Positions 25,948-34,910 of a DNA stretch of 64,000 nt are shown here, piece after piece. Position 1 is the stretch's first letter; every line of letters starts with the position of its first letter. The translations under genes and the position numbers were made by a program. The notes beneath the pieces were generated by a model. That model was not told the DNA's origin. It saw nothing but the letters and a program-made list of their open reading frames with translations, and searched no databases. Source of the DNA: Verrucomicrobium sp. (lineage in GTDB: Bacteria > Verrucomicrobiota > Verrucomicrobiia > Methylacidiphilales > UBA1321). Location of the stretch: the NCBI GenBank assembly GCA_017849585.1, contig JAFIGT010000029.1, forward strand, positions 1 to 64,000, given 5' to 3'.

Positions 25948-26631
25948 ATGCCTGCCATCATTCGTCACGCCAGTGTCGTCATCACTACCCTCGGTTTACT
26001 TCTGCTCGCCGGATGCGCCTCCGTCAGCGTCAAAGACCAGGAAGTCAACACCCTGCCCGGCGGCCGGTTGAAGCCGAAAAAAATCTACGTGCGCGACTTC
26101 GATCTGCCGCTCGACTCCCTCAATGTCGACCGCAGCGGCGCGGAACTTGAAAACTTCAAAAAGCAATCCATCGAATCCATGTCCGCGGCGTTGCTTGCCG
26201 AAATCGTCAAATTTTATCCCGCCGAAAAACTCGCCGCCAACGCCCCCGCGCCTGTGGGCAATTACCTCGTCCTCGACGGCCAATTCCTCCGCGTGAACCA
26301 GGGCAGCCGCGCACTGCGCATGTTCATCGGCTTCGGCGCAGGCGGCACCAAGATGGAAACCGCCATCAGCCTCTACGACGCAGGCGTCAACCCGATGCAG
26401 AAACTCCTCGCCTTTGACACCACCGGCGGCAGCGGTGCGGAACCCGGCGTGGTGGGCGACCCCACTCCCATCGGAGCCGCAGGCAGCATGGCAGGCGGTT
26501 CCATGAAGGGCATCTCGGAAGACACCCGGCGCACCGCGCGCATGATCGCCTACCGCCTGTCCCAATATTTCGGCGACCAAGGCTGGATCACCCCCGACCA
26601 AGTCAAGGCCGCCAAGATGCAGGGAGAATAA
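25948..26631 (+). CDS. DUF4410-like lipoprotein
   Basis: I chose ATG 25948, which follows a modest AAGGGA and opens a lipoprotein signal ending LLLLAGC. The 227-residue product has the layout of DUF4410 proteins: KKIYVRDFDLP after the signal, a central NYLVLDGQFLRVNQGSRALRMFIGFGAGG segment, and a helical C-terminus. The Gly-rich patch (GAAGSMAGGSMKGIS) near 195 is unusual. DUF4410 proteins are exported and of unknown function. The gene stands alone with a hairpin after it. Confidence 0.7.
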   Translation: MPAIIRHASVVITTLGLLLLAGCASVSVKDQEVNTLPGGRLKPKKIYVRDFDLPLDSLNVDRSGAELENFKKQSIESMSAALLAEIVKFYPAEKLAANAPAPVGNYLVLDGQFLRVNQGSRALRMFIGFGAGGTKMETAISLYDAGVNPMQKLLAFDTTGGSGAEPGVVGDPTPIGAAGSMAGGSMKGISEDTRRTARMIAYRLSQYFGDQGWITPDQVKAAKMQGE

Positions 26632-26648
26632 GCCGCCTCGCACCATAT

Positions 26649-26668
26649 AGCGGGAGCACGCTCCCGCT
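26649..26668. terminator. Perfect inverted repeat after the lipoprotein gene
   Basis: AGCGGGAGC / GCTCCCGCT with 2 bases between the arms. Very stable, but followed by only a short TCCTTT run; could end transcription of the lipoprotein gene or be a REP-like element. Confidence 0.45.
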
Positions 26669-26733
26669 CCTTTGCGCTCGCAAATCCGCTTGCACGCGCC
26701 GCACTCGCGGCGCAACGTAGGCCGCACTATTTT

Positions 26734-27507
26734 ATGGCCACCACCCCCACTTTCCCCGACGAACACAGCTTCACCATTTCCACCCCCGACAAGCACCATC
26801 TCGCCGCCGTTCTCCACGTACCGAAGAAAACGGTGAAAGGCCTCGTCATCCTCTCCCACGGATTTACCGGCAACAAAGGCGAAAGCGGCCGACTCTTCGT
26901 CACCACCGCGCGCGAACTTGCCAAGGCGGGTTTTGCCGCGTTGCGATTCGACTTCTGGGGCTCCGGCGACAGCAGCGGCGAATTTTACCAAATGACGCCC
27001 AACACGGAAATCAACGACCTCAAGAACGTCATCCGCTGGGCCCATCAACAAGGCTGGGATAACATCGGCCTGCTCGGCCTCAGCTTTGGCGGCGCGGTCA
27101 CCATCTGCACCGCCGCACAAATTCCCGATGGAGCCGTGCGCACCATGGTCACCTGGTCCAGCGTGCCGAGCTTCCAATTCTGGCGCTCCAAGCCCGAGAT
27201 CAATCCCCCCGCCTTCACCAGCGAAAACCCGATTCACATCGTAGGCAAAAAATTCTTCACCGACCGCCCCAAGATCGACGTTCCCGAATCCTACGTCCGG
27301 CTGCCCTTCCCCAAGCTGCAAATTCAGGGCGACAAAGACATCGAAGGTTTCCGCGAGGAATTCTCCAAGTACTTCCCCGTTGCCCGCGGCATAAAGAAGC
27401 ACCTCGTCGTCCCCGGTGCCGACCACGTTTTCACCACGTGGAAACACCGCAAACACGTCATCGCGCAAACCGTGAAATGGTTCAGCCAGCACCTCAAGGC
27501 CCGCTAG
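26734..27507 (+). CDS. Alpha/beta hydrolase
   Basis: A 257-residue alpha/beta hydrolase. LSHGFTGNKGES gives the oxyanion-hole region, GLSFGGAV the nucleophile elbow with Ser, QGDKD a plausible acid, and GADHVF the His. No signal peptide. Substrate class (ester, peptide, acyl) cannot be read. The downstream genes are glycosyltransferases 117 bp away. Confidence 0.85.
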   Translation: MATTPTFPDEHSFTISTPDKHHLAAVLHVPKKTVKGLVILSHGFTGNKGESGRLFVTTARELAKAGFAALRFDFWGSGDSSGEFYQMTPNTEINDLKNVIRWAHQQGWDNIGLLGLSFGGAVTICTAAQIPDGAVRTMVTWSSVPSFQFWRSKPEINPPAFTSENPIHIVGKKFFTDRPKIDVPESYVRLPFPKLQIQGDKDIEGFREEFSKYFPVARGIKKHLVVPGADHVFTTWKHRKHVIAQTVKWFSQHLKAR

Positions 27508-27623
27508 CCAGCGCCAGCGAGCAGGCCGTTGCATTCCGATCTCAGGGGTCAACTTCGCTGTCCATCGGCCATGGCGAATTTGATTGCTGATTGCTTGGGA
27601 AAAATGGAATCTGGACGGCTTCC

Positions 27624-28613
27624 ATGAGAGTCTTAGCCATTCAACTCAACCAGCCGGGTGACGCCATCCTGACAACACCCGCGTTGCGCTGGTTGGTGCG
27701 TCAAGGGCACGAAGTGCACGCGATGGTGCAACCCCTCTCGGCCGAATTGCTGCGCACCATGGATGGACTGGCCGGAGTACACCCCCTCCCGCGCGGCTCG
27801 TTTCAAATCAGCCGCGACATTCGCCGCTGGAATCTCTTCCGCGCGGTCGATTTCGACTGGGCCCTGGTTTTCTCCCGCTGCTCGGAACGGCCCGCCCTCT
27901 GGGCCTGGTTATCACGCGCCCCGCTGCGCTCGGCCTTGCTCAATGAAAATTTCCCCACCCTGCTGCGTCCGCTGCGCATGATCAATGAATGGCGCCGGTA
28001 TCCCGCATGGCCGGTCCACGTGGTAGAACAGCATCTGGCCCTTGCCGGCGCGGACGAAGCGGACAAGGAATCTGCACGACTGGAGTACACGCCCGCGGCG
28101 GAGGCAGTCGGCTGGCATGCAGAATGGCTGGCCCAGCATGGACTAACCCCGGGGGGATATCTCCATTTTCACCTCACCGCCCGCTGGCCCTCAAAATGCT
28201 GGCCGGTCGGCCACGTGCGCGCCTTCCTGCAACAAGCGCAAAAGGAACTGCCCGGCCCCATCGTGATCAGCACCGGCCCCGCCGCATTTGAAAAGCAGTA
28301 CGCCGCGGAAAGCCTCGCCGGACTTTCCCTGCCCGTGACGGAGATTGGCACCCTCGCCCCGCATCAACTCGGCGCCATCATCGCCGGCGCCGGAACCTTT
28401 CTCGGCATGGACTCCATGCCCATGCATCTGGCCGCCGCCCTGCAAATTCCCGGCCTCGCCCTCTTCGGCTCGACCAACGCCGACCAATGGGGACCCTGGC
28501 GCGCAAAGATCGAAGTCCTCCGCACACCCGACCCCGCCCAACGCATGGCCGCAATCGCCCCCGAACTCGTCGTGGAGCGCCTCCGCTCCCTCGGCGCGCG
28601 CTGCGTAAAATAA
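27624..28613 (+). CDS. Glycosyltransferase family 9 (ADP-heptose:LPS heptosyltransferase-like)
   Basis: A 329-residue protein from ATG 27624, which gives the standard GT9 start MRVLAIQLNQPGDAILTTPALRWL. The C-terminal domain has the nucleotide-sugar site region TEIGTLAPHQLGAIIAGAGT, GMDSMPMHLAAAL and LFGSTNADQWGPW. Members transfer heptose to the inner core of lipopolysaccharide, indicating an outer membrane. It is followed 14 bp later by another glycosyltransferase gene, so this is probably a surface-glycan operon. Confidence 0.9.
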   Translation: MRVLAIQLNQPGDAILTTPALRWLVRQGHEVHAMVQPLSAELLRTMDGLAGVHPLPRGSFQISRDIRRWNLFRAVDFDWALVFSRCSERPALWAWLSRAPLRSALLNENFPTLLRPLRMINEWRRYPAWPVHVVEQHLALAGADEADKESARLEYTPAAEAVGWHAEWLAQHGLTPGGYLHFHLTARWPSKCWPVGHVRAFLQQAQKELPGPIVISTGPAAFEKQYAAESLAGLSLPVTEIGTLAPHQLGAIIAGAGTFLGMDSMPMHLAAALQIPGLALFGSTNADQWGPWRAKIEVLRTPDPAQRMAAIAPELVVERLRSLGARCVK

Positions 28614-28626
28614 GCCTGAACGATTT

Positions 28627-29676
28627 ATGAGCAAGCCCCTTCGCATTCTGGCCTTCTGGCCCGCTTCCGATTTCGAGGATTTTCTCGAGCCCGCATTCAT
28701 GAAACGGCCCGAGTACGAACTGGAGATCGTTTCCGGCGACCGCACCTCCGGCCCGACTCTTTACTCCATGGACAGCGCCCGCCGTCGCTCCCTGCGCCGA
28801 CGCTTGGAAGCGGGGGAATTCGACCTCGTCATCAGCGGCAACATCTGGAACACCCCCTGGCCCGGCAACAAGGGTTTCTGGACATCCATTGCCCAAGCGG
28901 CCCGATTCTTCACCTACAAACGATCCATGCTCGACGCCTGGTGGGCTCCCAACCTCGTGGAAGGCCTGACCGATCGCGTGCCCTTTGCAGTCATCGATTT
29001 GCGCGACCCGCACTACATTCTGCCGTGGGATTTTCGTCTCCTCAAGGCCTGCACCCACTACTTCAAACGCGAACTATTCGCCTGGCCGCGCCGCTCTCTC
29101 CTGCCACTCTACACCTACGTGGGCGAACGACGCGTCGCCCCGCACGAATCAAAATTGCGCCCCCTCAGCTACGGCGTGAATCATAACAAAATTCCAAACC
29201 ACGTGCGGCCCATGGCGGAGCGCGACATCGACGTCTTCATCAGCGGCCTCGGCAATCCCGTCCGCAATGAAGTGCGCGAACGCTGCCGCAAGCTCTCCTC
29301 CAAATACAACGTCATGATCGTGGAAAAAAAAGCGGAGAAGCTTGATTACATGGATTACCTCCAGCGCGCCAAGCTCGTCGTCTGCACCGAAAGCTACGGC
29401 TGCGAGACCTGGCGGCAATATGAGGCCTCCGCCCTGGGCGCGGTACCCGTGATCAATTACCCCTTTGTCCTCCACCATATGCCGATGGAACCCGACGAGC
29501 ACGCCATCTTCTTCTCCATGGCCGGAAACGATTTCGAAAAACAGATCGACCGCGCCCTGGCCAACCCCGCCCTACTCGAGAAAATCTCGCGCCAGACGCG
29601 CGAATTCACCCTCGCGCACAAGGACCGCCGCCGCATCGCCGATTACATCGTCCAGACCGCGCTGGCCGGGAAGTAG
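28627..29676 (+). CDS. Putative glycosyltransferase (GT-B, CgeB-like)
   Basis: A 349-residue soluble protein. The C-terminal half contains DIDVFISGLGNPVRNEVRER and CTESYGCETWRQYEASALGA, where the E-x7-E-type donor-site pattern and the following GAVPVINYPF resemble CgeB/Glyco_trans_1_2 proteins. The N-terminal half (MSKPLRILAFWPASD) fits a Rossmann domain. It is joined to the heptosyltransferase gene and probably modifies the same glycan. Donor and acceptor unknown. Confidence 0.65.
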   Translation: MSKPLRILAFWPASDFEDFLEPAFMKRPEYELEIVSGDRTSGPTLYSMDSARRRSLRRRLEAGEFDLVISGNIWNTPWPGNKGFWTSIAQAARFFTYKRSMLDAWWAPNLVEGLTDRVPFAVIDLRDPHYILPWDFRLLKACTHYFKRELFAWPRRSLLPLYTYVGERRVAPHESKLRPLSYGVNHNKIPNHVRPMAERDIDVFISGLGNPVRNEVRERCRKLSSKYNVMIVEKKAEKLDYMDYLQRAKLVVCTESYGCETWRQYEASALGAVPVINYPFVLHHMPMEPDEHAIFFSMAGNDFEKQIDRALANPALLEKISRQTREFTLAHKDRRRIADYIVQTALAGK

Positions 29677-29681
29677 CCCGC

Positions 29682-30365
29682 CTACTCCACTCCCGGCACA
29701 GCCGCGGGATTCACCCCGTTGGCAAAACGGGAGCGGAATTCCGCGGCCGTCAGATTCTCCGCATGGCCATCGGCATACAAGTAATTCGCCGACCCGCGCA
29801 TCCGGTCGCCCGACCGGGGGCCGCTGCGATGTCGATCCACCTCCACGTCGCTCAGCGCCCGCGACCAACTGGTCCAATCTCCCGTATGGGCGTGGTCCCA
29901 TGTCTGGCTCGGGTTGCGACTCTCGGAGAGAATAAAGAGCAGCAATGTTTCCGCCGGCCGGGGCAACCGCCGCATCTGGCGATAGGTATCATCATCGACG
30001 ACCAATTCATTCAGCACATAACTGGTCGCCCGCATCTCCCGGATAAGCTTGCGCCGTCCCGCCGGCTCCGCCGGACAGACGCGCACCTTGTCGAAATTGC
30101 CGAGATACTCCTCCAGTTGGTAAATCCAACTCTGCGCGATGTAGCGCCGCCCCGTGGTGTGGGTCGAAGGCGGTAGCAAGCCGTCGTTCTCCCCCGCATA
30201 GGTCAGCAGGGCCAGACCGATCTGCCGTTCATTCGAGAGACAGCCCGCCCGCGCCAGCATCACTTGCGCCGAGCGCACCGCCGGAATCAGCAAAGACGCC
30301 AGCACCCCCAGCAAGGCACACACCAGCGCCATCTCCAACAGCGTAAACGCGCGACGCGATTTCAT
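29682..30365 (-). CDS. Prepilin-type cleavage/methylation protein (pseudopilin-like)
   Basis: A 227-residue protein with a type IV prepilin N-terminus: RRAFTLLEMALVCALLGVLA, with Glu at +5 after the predicted cleavage site. Residues after the long helix (CLSNERQIGLALLTYAGEND) and the C-terminal YLYADGHAENL match the large prepilin-like family expanded in Planctomycetes and Verrucomicrobia. Cleavage is usually after Gly; here Ala precedes Phe. It would be processed by a prepilin peptidase such as the one at 61227-62102. No pilus assembly genes are adjacent. Confidence 0.88.
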   Translation of the reverse strand: MKSRRAFTLLEMALVCALLGVLASLLIPAVRSAQVMLARAGCLSNERQIGLALLTYAGENDGLLPPSTHTTGRRYIAQSWIYQLEEYLGNFDKVRVCPAEPAGRRKLIREMRATSYVLNELVVDDDTYRQMRRLPRPAETLLLFILSESRNPSQTWDHAHTGDWTSWSRALSDVEVDRHRSGPRSGDRMRGSANYLYADGHAENLTAAEFRSRFANGVNPAAVPGVE

Positions 30366-30509
30366 GTTAATGCTAACGAGCTTTCTAGATGATATGAAGA
30401 CGCGCCGGAATTTTCCGTACAGGCAAGGCGCGACGAAGACGCATATCCCAAGCGGATCTGCAACTGAGGAGCAACGCCGCCGGCTCGGAAAATAACCAGC
30501 GGATTCGTA

Positions 30510-31259
30510 TCATCTTGAAAACGAATTAGCATAAGCCAGTCGCCAGCCACGCCGCAGCCGCATCAGGAGAAGACCCATCCCCGCCACGATAAACAGCGCA
30601 TTCGTCGACGGCTCCGGCACCGCGTTGAACACAAACGTGCCCGACTTGGATTGAACACCATCCGTCACATGCGTTCCCGACCAGGTGAATTCCAGCGAGT
30701 ACTGGCCCACCTCGGTGAAGGCAAAGGTATAGTGCAGGTGATCCCCCGCGAACATCTCCAGCGAGTTGCCGGCGAGCGTCGCGGCCGCGCTGTAGGTGGA
30801 GAAAACCGTATCGACCACCGCCGTGTTGGACATGTTCGTGCTGAAGATGGCAACTTCCCCCGGACCGCTCCATGCCGTCAGCGTCAGGCTGATCGAACCG
30901 CCCACCCAGTCGCCCGGAATCAATTCTTCAGCGCCGAAACCCAGATTCGGCTGATACGCCGCCTTGCCGCAAACCCAGATGGTGCTGCCATCCGCGACGC
31001 CAAGGGCCGCCGCGGCACCCGTGGGCGAGGAGAGCGTGGCCGACACCACCGCCACGGCATCTTCCGGCGCATATTCATAGGTGTCTTCAATGTGCCAGTG
31101 GGGATTCAACTCACCATCTTCATAGCCAATGCCGAGATCGGCGTGGCCGGTGGTGTATTGATATTGCGCGTGAACCGCCGGAACCGCCAGAAGCGACAGA
31201 CCCAGCAACAGGGCCGCACGAAGCGCGGAGCGAAACGAGAGCAGATCGTTGGTTTTCAT
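30510..31259 (-). CDS. Choice-of-anchor-M-type surface protein with PEP-CTERM anchor
   Basis: A 249-residue exported protein from ATG 31259. Signal peptide (1-31), then a domain opening [19 protein letters not shown] (38-56), and at 172-212 a segment [20 protein letters not shown] with THVTDG that matches the pattern of the surface-anchored domain TIGR03769. The C-terminus has VPEPS (214-218), a TM helix and Arg-rich tail: a PEP-CTERM sorting signal. Conserved His (39, 54, 56, 174, 176, 197) could bind metal. Actinobacterial relatives accompany zinc/manganese ABC transporters. It is divergent from the COG0523 GTPase gene, with operators in the 51-bp gap. Confidence 0.85.
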   Translation of the reverse strand: MKTNDLLSFRSALRAALLLGLSLLAVPAVHAQYQYTTGHADLGIGYEDGELNPHWHIEDTYEYAPEDAVAVVSATLSSPTGAAAALGVADGSTIWVCGKAAYQPNLGFGAEELIPGDWVGGSISLTLTAWSGPGEVAIFSTNMSNTAVVDTVFSTYSAAATLAGNSLEMFAGDHLHYTFAFTEVGQYSLEFTWSGTHVTDGVQSKSGTFVFNAVPEPSTNALFIVAGMGLLLMRLRRGWRLAYANSFSR

Positions 31260-31280
31260 ATTTGCAAACAACTTGCATAT
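31260..31280. promoter_or_regulatory. Operator box 2 (Zur-like candidate)
   Basis: Arms ATTTGCAA and TTGCATAT separated by 5 nt, one mismatch from a perfect palindrome. Directly abuts the start of the PEP-CTERM gene and overlaps TATGAT (31278-31283), the likely -10 of the GTPase gene. Confidence 0.6.
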
Positions 31281-31287
31281 GATGAAA

Positions 31288-31312
31288 ATAAATGCAAGCT
31301 ATTTGCATTTAT
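31288..31312. promoter_or_regulatory. Operator box 1 (Zur-like candidate)
   Basis: A perfect inverted repeat: 10-bp arms ATAAATGCAA and TTGCATTTAT separated by 5 nt. It covers the expected transcription start and the first bases of the GTPase ATG at 31311. The shared TGCAA-N5-TTGCA core with box 2 indicates one dimeric regulator, plausibly Zur or another Fur-family repressor. Confidence 0.7.
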
Positions 31313-32537
31313 GAGAAATCCCTCCTGCTCGCGTTCGGCTCCGGCCCGTCTTCCCGTCACCGTCCTGTCCGGCTTTCTAGGCGCGGGCAAGACCACCCTC
31401 CTCAATCACATCCTCGCCAATCGCGAAGGCCGCCGCGTCGCGCTCATCGTCAACGACATGAGTGAGGTGAACATCGACGCGGCTCTCGTAAAAAAAGGCG
31501 ACGCCGCCCTGCGCCGCACAGAGGAAAAACTCATCGAGCTGACCAATGGCTGCATCTGCTGCACGTTACGCGATGACTTGTTGAAGGAAGTGGCCAAGCT
31601 CGCCGCCGCGAAGCGTTTCGACTATCTTCTCATCGAATCGACTGGCATTGCGGAGCCCTTGCCAGTCGCGCAAACCTTCTCTTTCCGCGATGAACTCGGA
31701 CGCTCCCTGCAAGATCTCACCCGCCTTGATACGATGGTGACGGTGATCGATGGCGTTCACTTTCTCCAACAATTCAAAAGTAACACCACCCTCGCGCAAA
31801 AGGGTATGGCCACAGGGGAGGGCGATGTCCGCTCCATAGCGGATCTCTTCATCGATCAGGTCGAATTCGCCAACGTCCTGGTCATCAACAAGGCGGATCT
31901 CGTCACCCCGGCAAAGCTCACCGAACTGCGCGCCATCCTAGCCCGGCTCAATCCCGGCGCGCGCGTGATCGAAAGCGTGCGCGGCAATGTCCCGCTCGAT
32001 GCCATTCTGGACACTGGACGCTTCGACATGGAACAGGCCATGACTTCCCCCGGCTGGCTGCGTGAGTTGCAGGCGGTGCATACGCCGGAAACGGAGGAGT
32101 ACGGCATCGGCAGCTTTGTCTATCGCGCGCGACGCCCCTTTCACCCGGAGCGCTTCTGGGAATTCCTCCACGCCAAATGGCCGGGATTGCTTCGCTCCAA
32201 GGGTTTCTTCTGGCTCGCCACCCGCCATGCCATGATCGGTGAATGGTCGCAAGCGGGCGGCACGGCGGAGTATCGGCCCATCGGCTACTGGTGGGCAGCA
32301 GTGCCGAAAAAATATTGGCCGGAGAGTGACGACACGATCCGCGAGATTCTCAAAGAGTGGAAAGAACCCTACGGGGACCGTCGCCAGGAACTCGTTTACA
32401 TCGGTCAAAACTTGCCAAAGGAGGAAATGAAAGCGGCACTCGATGAGTGCCTCCTTACAGCGGATGAAATGCGCTCGGACGAGAAATACTGGGCAGCGCA
32501 CTTCAGCGATCCGTTTCCGAACTGGAAGGCTGCATAG
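31311..32537 (+). CDS. COG0523 (CobW/ZNG1-like) metal-chaperone GTPase
   Basis: A 408-residue G3E GTPase. Walker A is GFLGAGKTT (21-29), the family metal site is C81-I-C-C84, the guanine motif is NKADL, and the C-terminal CobW_C domain follows ([18 protein letters not shown]). COG0523 proteins deliver zinc or other metals to client enzymes under limitation. The ATG at 31311 is the last possible in-frame start before Walker A that fits the promoter, and lies within operator box 1. It is divergent from the PEP-CTERM surface protein. Position argues for a metal-starvation role rather than cobalamin synthesis; no cob genes are nearby. Confidence 0.93.
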   Translation: MRNPSCSRSAPARLPVTVLSGFLGAGKTTLLNHILANREGRRVALIVNDMSEVNIDAALVKKGDAALRRTEEKLIELTNGCICCTLRDDLLKEVAKLAAAKRFDYLLIESTGIAEPLPVAQTFSFRDELGRSLQDLTRLDTMVTVIDGVHFLQQFKSNTTLAQKGMATGEGDVRSIADLFIDQVEFANVLVINKADLVTPAKLTELRAILARLNPGARVIESVRGNVPLDAILDTGRFDMEQAMTSPGWLRELQAVHTPETEEYGIGSFVYRARRPFHPERFWEFLHAKWPGLLRSKGFFWLATRHAMIGEWSQAGGTAEYRPIGYWWAAVPKKYWPESDDTIREILKEWKEPYGDRRQELVYIGQNLPKEEMKAALDECLLTADEMRSDEKYWAAHFSDPFPNWKAA

Positions 32538-32604
32538 AGTCCCGCAACCTATCGTGCTCATCTTCTCGCGTCCATGCGTTGGATGAGCCGTGCGGCTAAA
32601 AATG

Positions 32605-32798
32605 TCGCGCACCTAACCAACGTAGCCAACCTAACGCAAACGGTCCGGCGTCTTTTCTGCTATAAAGGGTCCATGCCCGGACTCCGTCTCTCTGAAATCT
32701 CAATCGACAATGCGAAATCCATCGGCTTGATCGACACGGACCGCGACACCCAACAGAGTCCGTTGATCCTTGTAGCGCGTTGTCGACGCAGTTTTTTT
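32605..32798 (+). repeat. Dispersed intergenic element, copy 2
   Basis: The counterpart of 6225-6418: the identical 24-base core is at 32619-32642, followed by CTGCTATAA, TGAAATCTCAA, CCAACAGAGTC (32750-32760), CTTGTAGCGC (32769-32778) and GTCGACGC (32782-32789), then a seven-base T-run (32792-32798). GCGT/ACGC flanking the loop before the T-run gives a weak terminator-like end. It ends 56 bp before the start of the substrate-binding protein gene, close to the 64 bp seen at copy 1. Confidence 0.75.
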
Positions 32799-32853
32799 GT
32801 GCCGTTACGCGACCCTTGACTTTGCTCACATCCCATACAATCCTGTGCGCACC

Positions 32854-33867
32854 ATGAAGCGGACCCTTACAGCAGTGATGGCATTGGTCGTGGCGACAAC
32901 CCTGTGGTTTGGTTTGACGCCTCACTCCGAAGCGCAGGTGAAGAAGCCGGCCAAACTGATGCTGATCCGCTATAACGAAGCCGCCGACGCCGAGAGTGGC
33001 GAGAAGGCCATCCGGGCCGGCCTCACCAGCGCGGGCCTCGTCGATGGCACCGATTACATTCTCACCGTCTCCTCCGCGCAGAACGACATGCCGACGCTGA
33101 TCAATCTCGTCGACAAGGCCGTCAACGACAAAGCCGACGTCCTCATTCCCCTCCAGTCCCAAAGCTTGCAACCCGCCGTGCAGCGCGCACCCAAAACGCC
33201 CATCGTCTTTCACCTCGTCTCCGACCCGATCCTGCTCGGCGTGGCCAAGAGCGACACCGACCACCTGCCCATGGTGACCGGAGCCTACATCAAAACCCAG
33301 CCTTCCGAATTCGAGGCGGTCGTGGCGCAAATCAAATTCCTCATTCCCGACATCAAGCAAATCGGCACGCTCTATGTTCCGGGCGAAGTGATCTCCAACG
33401 AGCAAAAGGATCTGCTCACTGAAATGGCCGCCAAATACCGGATCAAGGTGAATGCCGTCCCGGTTGACACGGTAAGCGATATCACCAATGCGGTGCAGGC
33501 TCTCGTCAGCCAGCAACCCGGCGCCATCGTCATGATCGAAGGCTCGATCCCGAACGGAGCCTTCTCCGCCGTCGTCGCGCAAGCCACGCGCGCCCGCATC
33601 CCCATCTTCGGCTTCACCGCCTATCAGGCGAAAAACGGTGCCGTCTTCTGCATCGTGCCCGATGTCGGTCGCGGCGGCAAAGCCGCTGGCGAAATGGTCT
33701 CGCGCATTCTCAAGGGCGAAAGCCCCGCCAACATCCCCCTTTACCGCATGCCCTCCGGCTTGAAGTTGATCAACTCCACCGCCGCCCGTCGCATCGGCAT
33801 GGACAACATCTCGACCGATACCATCAAAGGCGCGGCCGATGTGGTCCCCGGCTCCTTCGCCCCTTGA
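32854..33867 (+). CDS. ABC transporter substrate-binding protein (COG2984 type)
   Basis: A 337-residue exported protein from ATG 32854 with signal peptide (MKRTLTAVMALVVATTLWFG, cleavage near SEAQ). The mature part is a type I periplasmic-binding fold of the ABC_sub_bind family (TrpX-like): AKLMLIRYNEAADAESGEKAIRAG is split here as N-terminal strand and helix, then PIVFHLVSDPILLGVAKS, IGTLYVPGEVISNEQ and IPIFGFTAYQAKNGAVFCI. Family members bind aromatic amino acids or related ligands. No permease or ATPase gene is adjacent, so it is an orphan here. Confidence 0.85.
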   Translation: MKRTLTAVMALVVATTLWFGLTPHSEAQVKKPAKLMLIRYNEAADAESGEKAIRAGLTSAGLVDGTDYILTVSSAQNDMPTLINLVDKAVNDKADVLIPLQSQSLQPAVQRAPKTPIVFHLVSDPILLGVAKSDTDHLPMVTGAYIKTQPSEFEAVVAQIKFLIPDIKQIGTLYVPGEVISNEQKDLLTEMAAKYRIKVNAVPVDTVSDITNAVQALVSQQPGAIVMIEGSIPNGAFSAVVAQATRARIPIFGFTAYQAKNGAVFCIVPDVGRGGKAAGEMVSRILKGESPANIPLYRMPSGLKLINSTAARRIGMDNISTDTIKGAADVVPGSFAP

Positions 33868-33900
33868 CACGAACCCGATGCCGGAGCTCGCAACTCCCCC

Positions 33901-34434
33901 TCAGGCCAGCGCGGCGCGCAGGAGTTGCTTGGCACGGTAAAGGCGGGTTTCGACCGCTTTGACCGTGCAATCGAGTTGCGCGGCGATTTCCGCGTAACTT
34001 TGATCCTCATACTCGTAGAGCACCAGCGCCACGCGAAGATCGTGCGGCAACTCCGCAATCGCACGGCGCACCCGCACCGCCGTCTCCTCCCGCACCGCCT
34101 GGTCGTGCGGAGTGGGTGCCGAATCCGGAATCGCATCGTCGAGTTCGGCTTGCGGGTGACGTGATTTCCAACGGGCCTGATTGCGGCAGAGATTAATCGC
34201 AATGGTGAAAAGCCAGGTGGAAAACTTGCTCCCGGATTTGAAACGACCGCGCGATTCGTAGACGCGGACGAACGTCTCCTGCGCGAGATCGATCGATTCC
34301 GCTTCGTTGCCGGTGTAACGGAAAATGAAATTGGCGAGCGGCTGTTGCCAACGTGTCATGAGCTCATTCAGGGCGAGATCATCCCCCGCGGCCAACCGCT
34401 CCATCGCGGCAGAATCCAATGCCGGATCGCTCAT
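33901..34434 (-). CDS. ECF RNA polymerase sigma factor (CnrH-like position)
   Basis: A 177-residue ECF sigma factor from ATG 34434, whose ATGA overlaps the upstream stop. Region 2 (LANFIFRYTGNEAESIDLAQETFVRVYE, FSTWLFTIAINLCRNQAR, cited in part) and region 4 (LPHDLRVALVLYEYEDQSYAEIA, AVETRLYRAKQLLR) are both intact. It is the last gene of a four-gene operon whose order (small secreted peptide, TM protein, periplasmic sensor, sigma) places it like CnrH in cnrYXH. It should be released when the membrane partner senses metal or envelope stress. Confidence 0.92.
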   Translation of the reverse strand: MSDPALDSAAMERLAAGDDLALNELMTRWQQPLANFIFRYTGNEAESIDLAQETFVRVYESRGRFKSGSKFSTWLFTIAINLCRNQARWKSRHPQAELDDAIPDSAPTPHDQAVREETAVRVRRAIAELPHDLRVALVLYEYEDQSYAEIAAQLDCTVKAVETRLYRAKQLLRAALA

Positions 34435-34910
34435 TTGCCGCCGTGGTGACCCGAGTGCGCACGTGGCATTTCCGACGCCGGACACGTGATCTGCGTCGCC
34501 ATCATGTCGAGGTAACGTTTTCCCTGCGCGGGAGACATCTCGCGACTCACCGCATAGATGTGATTCAACATCGACAGGCGGCACGCGCTGCGGAGTTCGC
34601 CCTCCTCGCGAAAGGCCTGGGCGAGCGCCGGAGTGACACCATTCGGATGTGTGCGTATGAGCTGATCAATCTCCGCATTTTTCGCCGCGATCTTCGCGCA
34701 AAGCGCCTCGCAAACCGGCTGATAGTTTTGATGCAACGCCACGACGCGGGTGTATTGCGCGTCATCCAGTCGATACTCCGCGCGGAGCCACTCCAATTCG
34801 GGTCGCCCCGTCGAGGAAGCGATCATCGCATAACGACAGACCGCGAACGCTGCCGCGCCCAGCGCGAGCGCGATCAGGACAAGAAATAAAAATGAAATCA
34901 GGCGTTTCAT
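34431..34910 (-). CDS. CnrX/metal-resistance-type periplasmic sensor
   Basis: A 159-residue protein with an N-terminal anchor helix (about 4-25) and an all-helical periplasmic domain of the heavy-metal-resistance/Spy-CpxP kind. Possible metal ligands are H60-x6-C67-x3-C71, C110 and H117, and a C-terminal HSGHH. It overlaps the upstream gene (ATGA, 34907-34910) and the sigma gene (34431-34434), so all three are translationally coupled. In CnrYXH-type systems this subunit binds Ni/Co and frees the sigma factor; the Cys-rich site here would favour a softer metal such as copper. Confidence 0.75.
   Translation of the reverse strand: MKRLISFLFLVLIALALGAAAFAVCRYAMIASSTGRPELEWLRAEYRLDDAQYTRVVALHQNYQPVCEALCAKIAAKNAEIDQLIRTHPNGVTPALAQAFREEGELRSACRLSMLNHIYAVSREMSPAQGKRYLDMMATQITCPASEMPRAHSGHHGGK

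Noticed and set aside
25996-27552. A 518-codon minus-strand frame covering the lipoprotein and hydrolase genes
   Set aside because: Gly/Ala/Val-rich shadow spanning two real genes and their spacer.
32596-33870. A 424-codon minus-strand frame over the substrate-binding protein gene
   Set aside because: Antisense shadow whose C-terminus simply translates the dispersed element; the similar FALGWLR peptide opposite copy 1 comes from the repeat, not from a shared gene.
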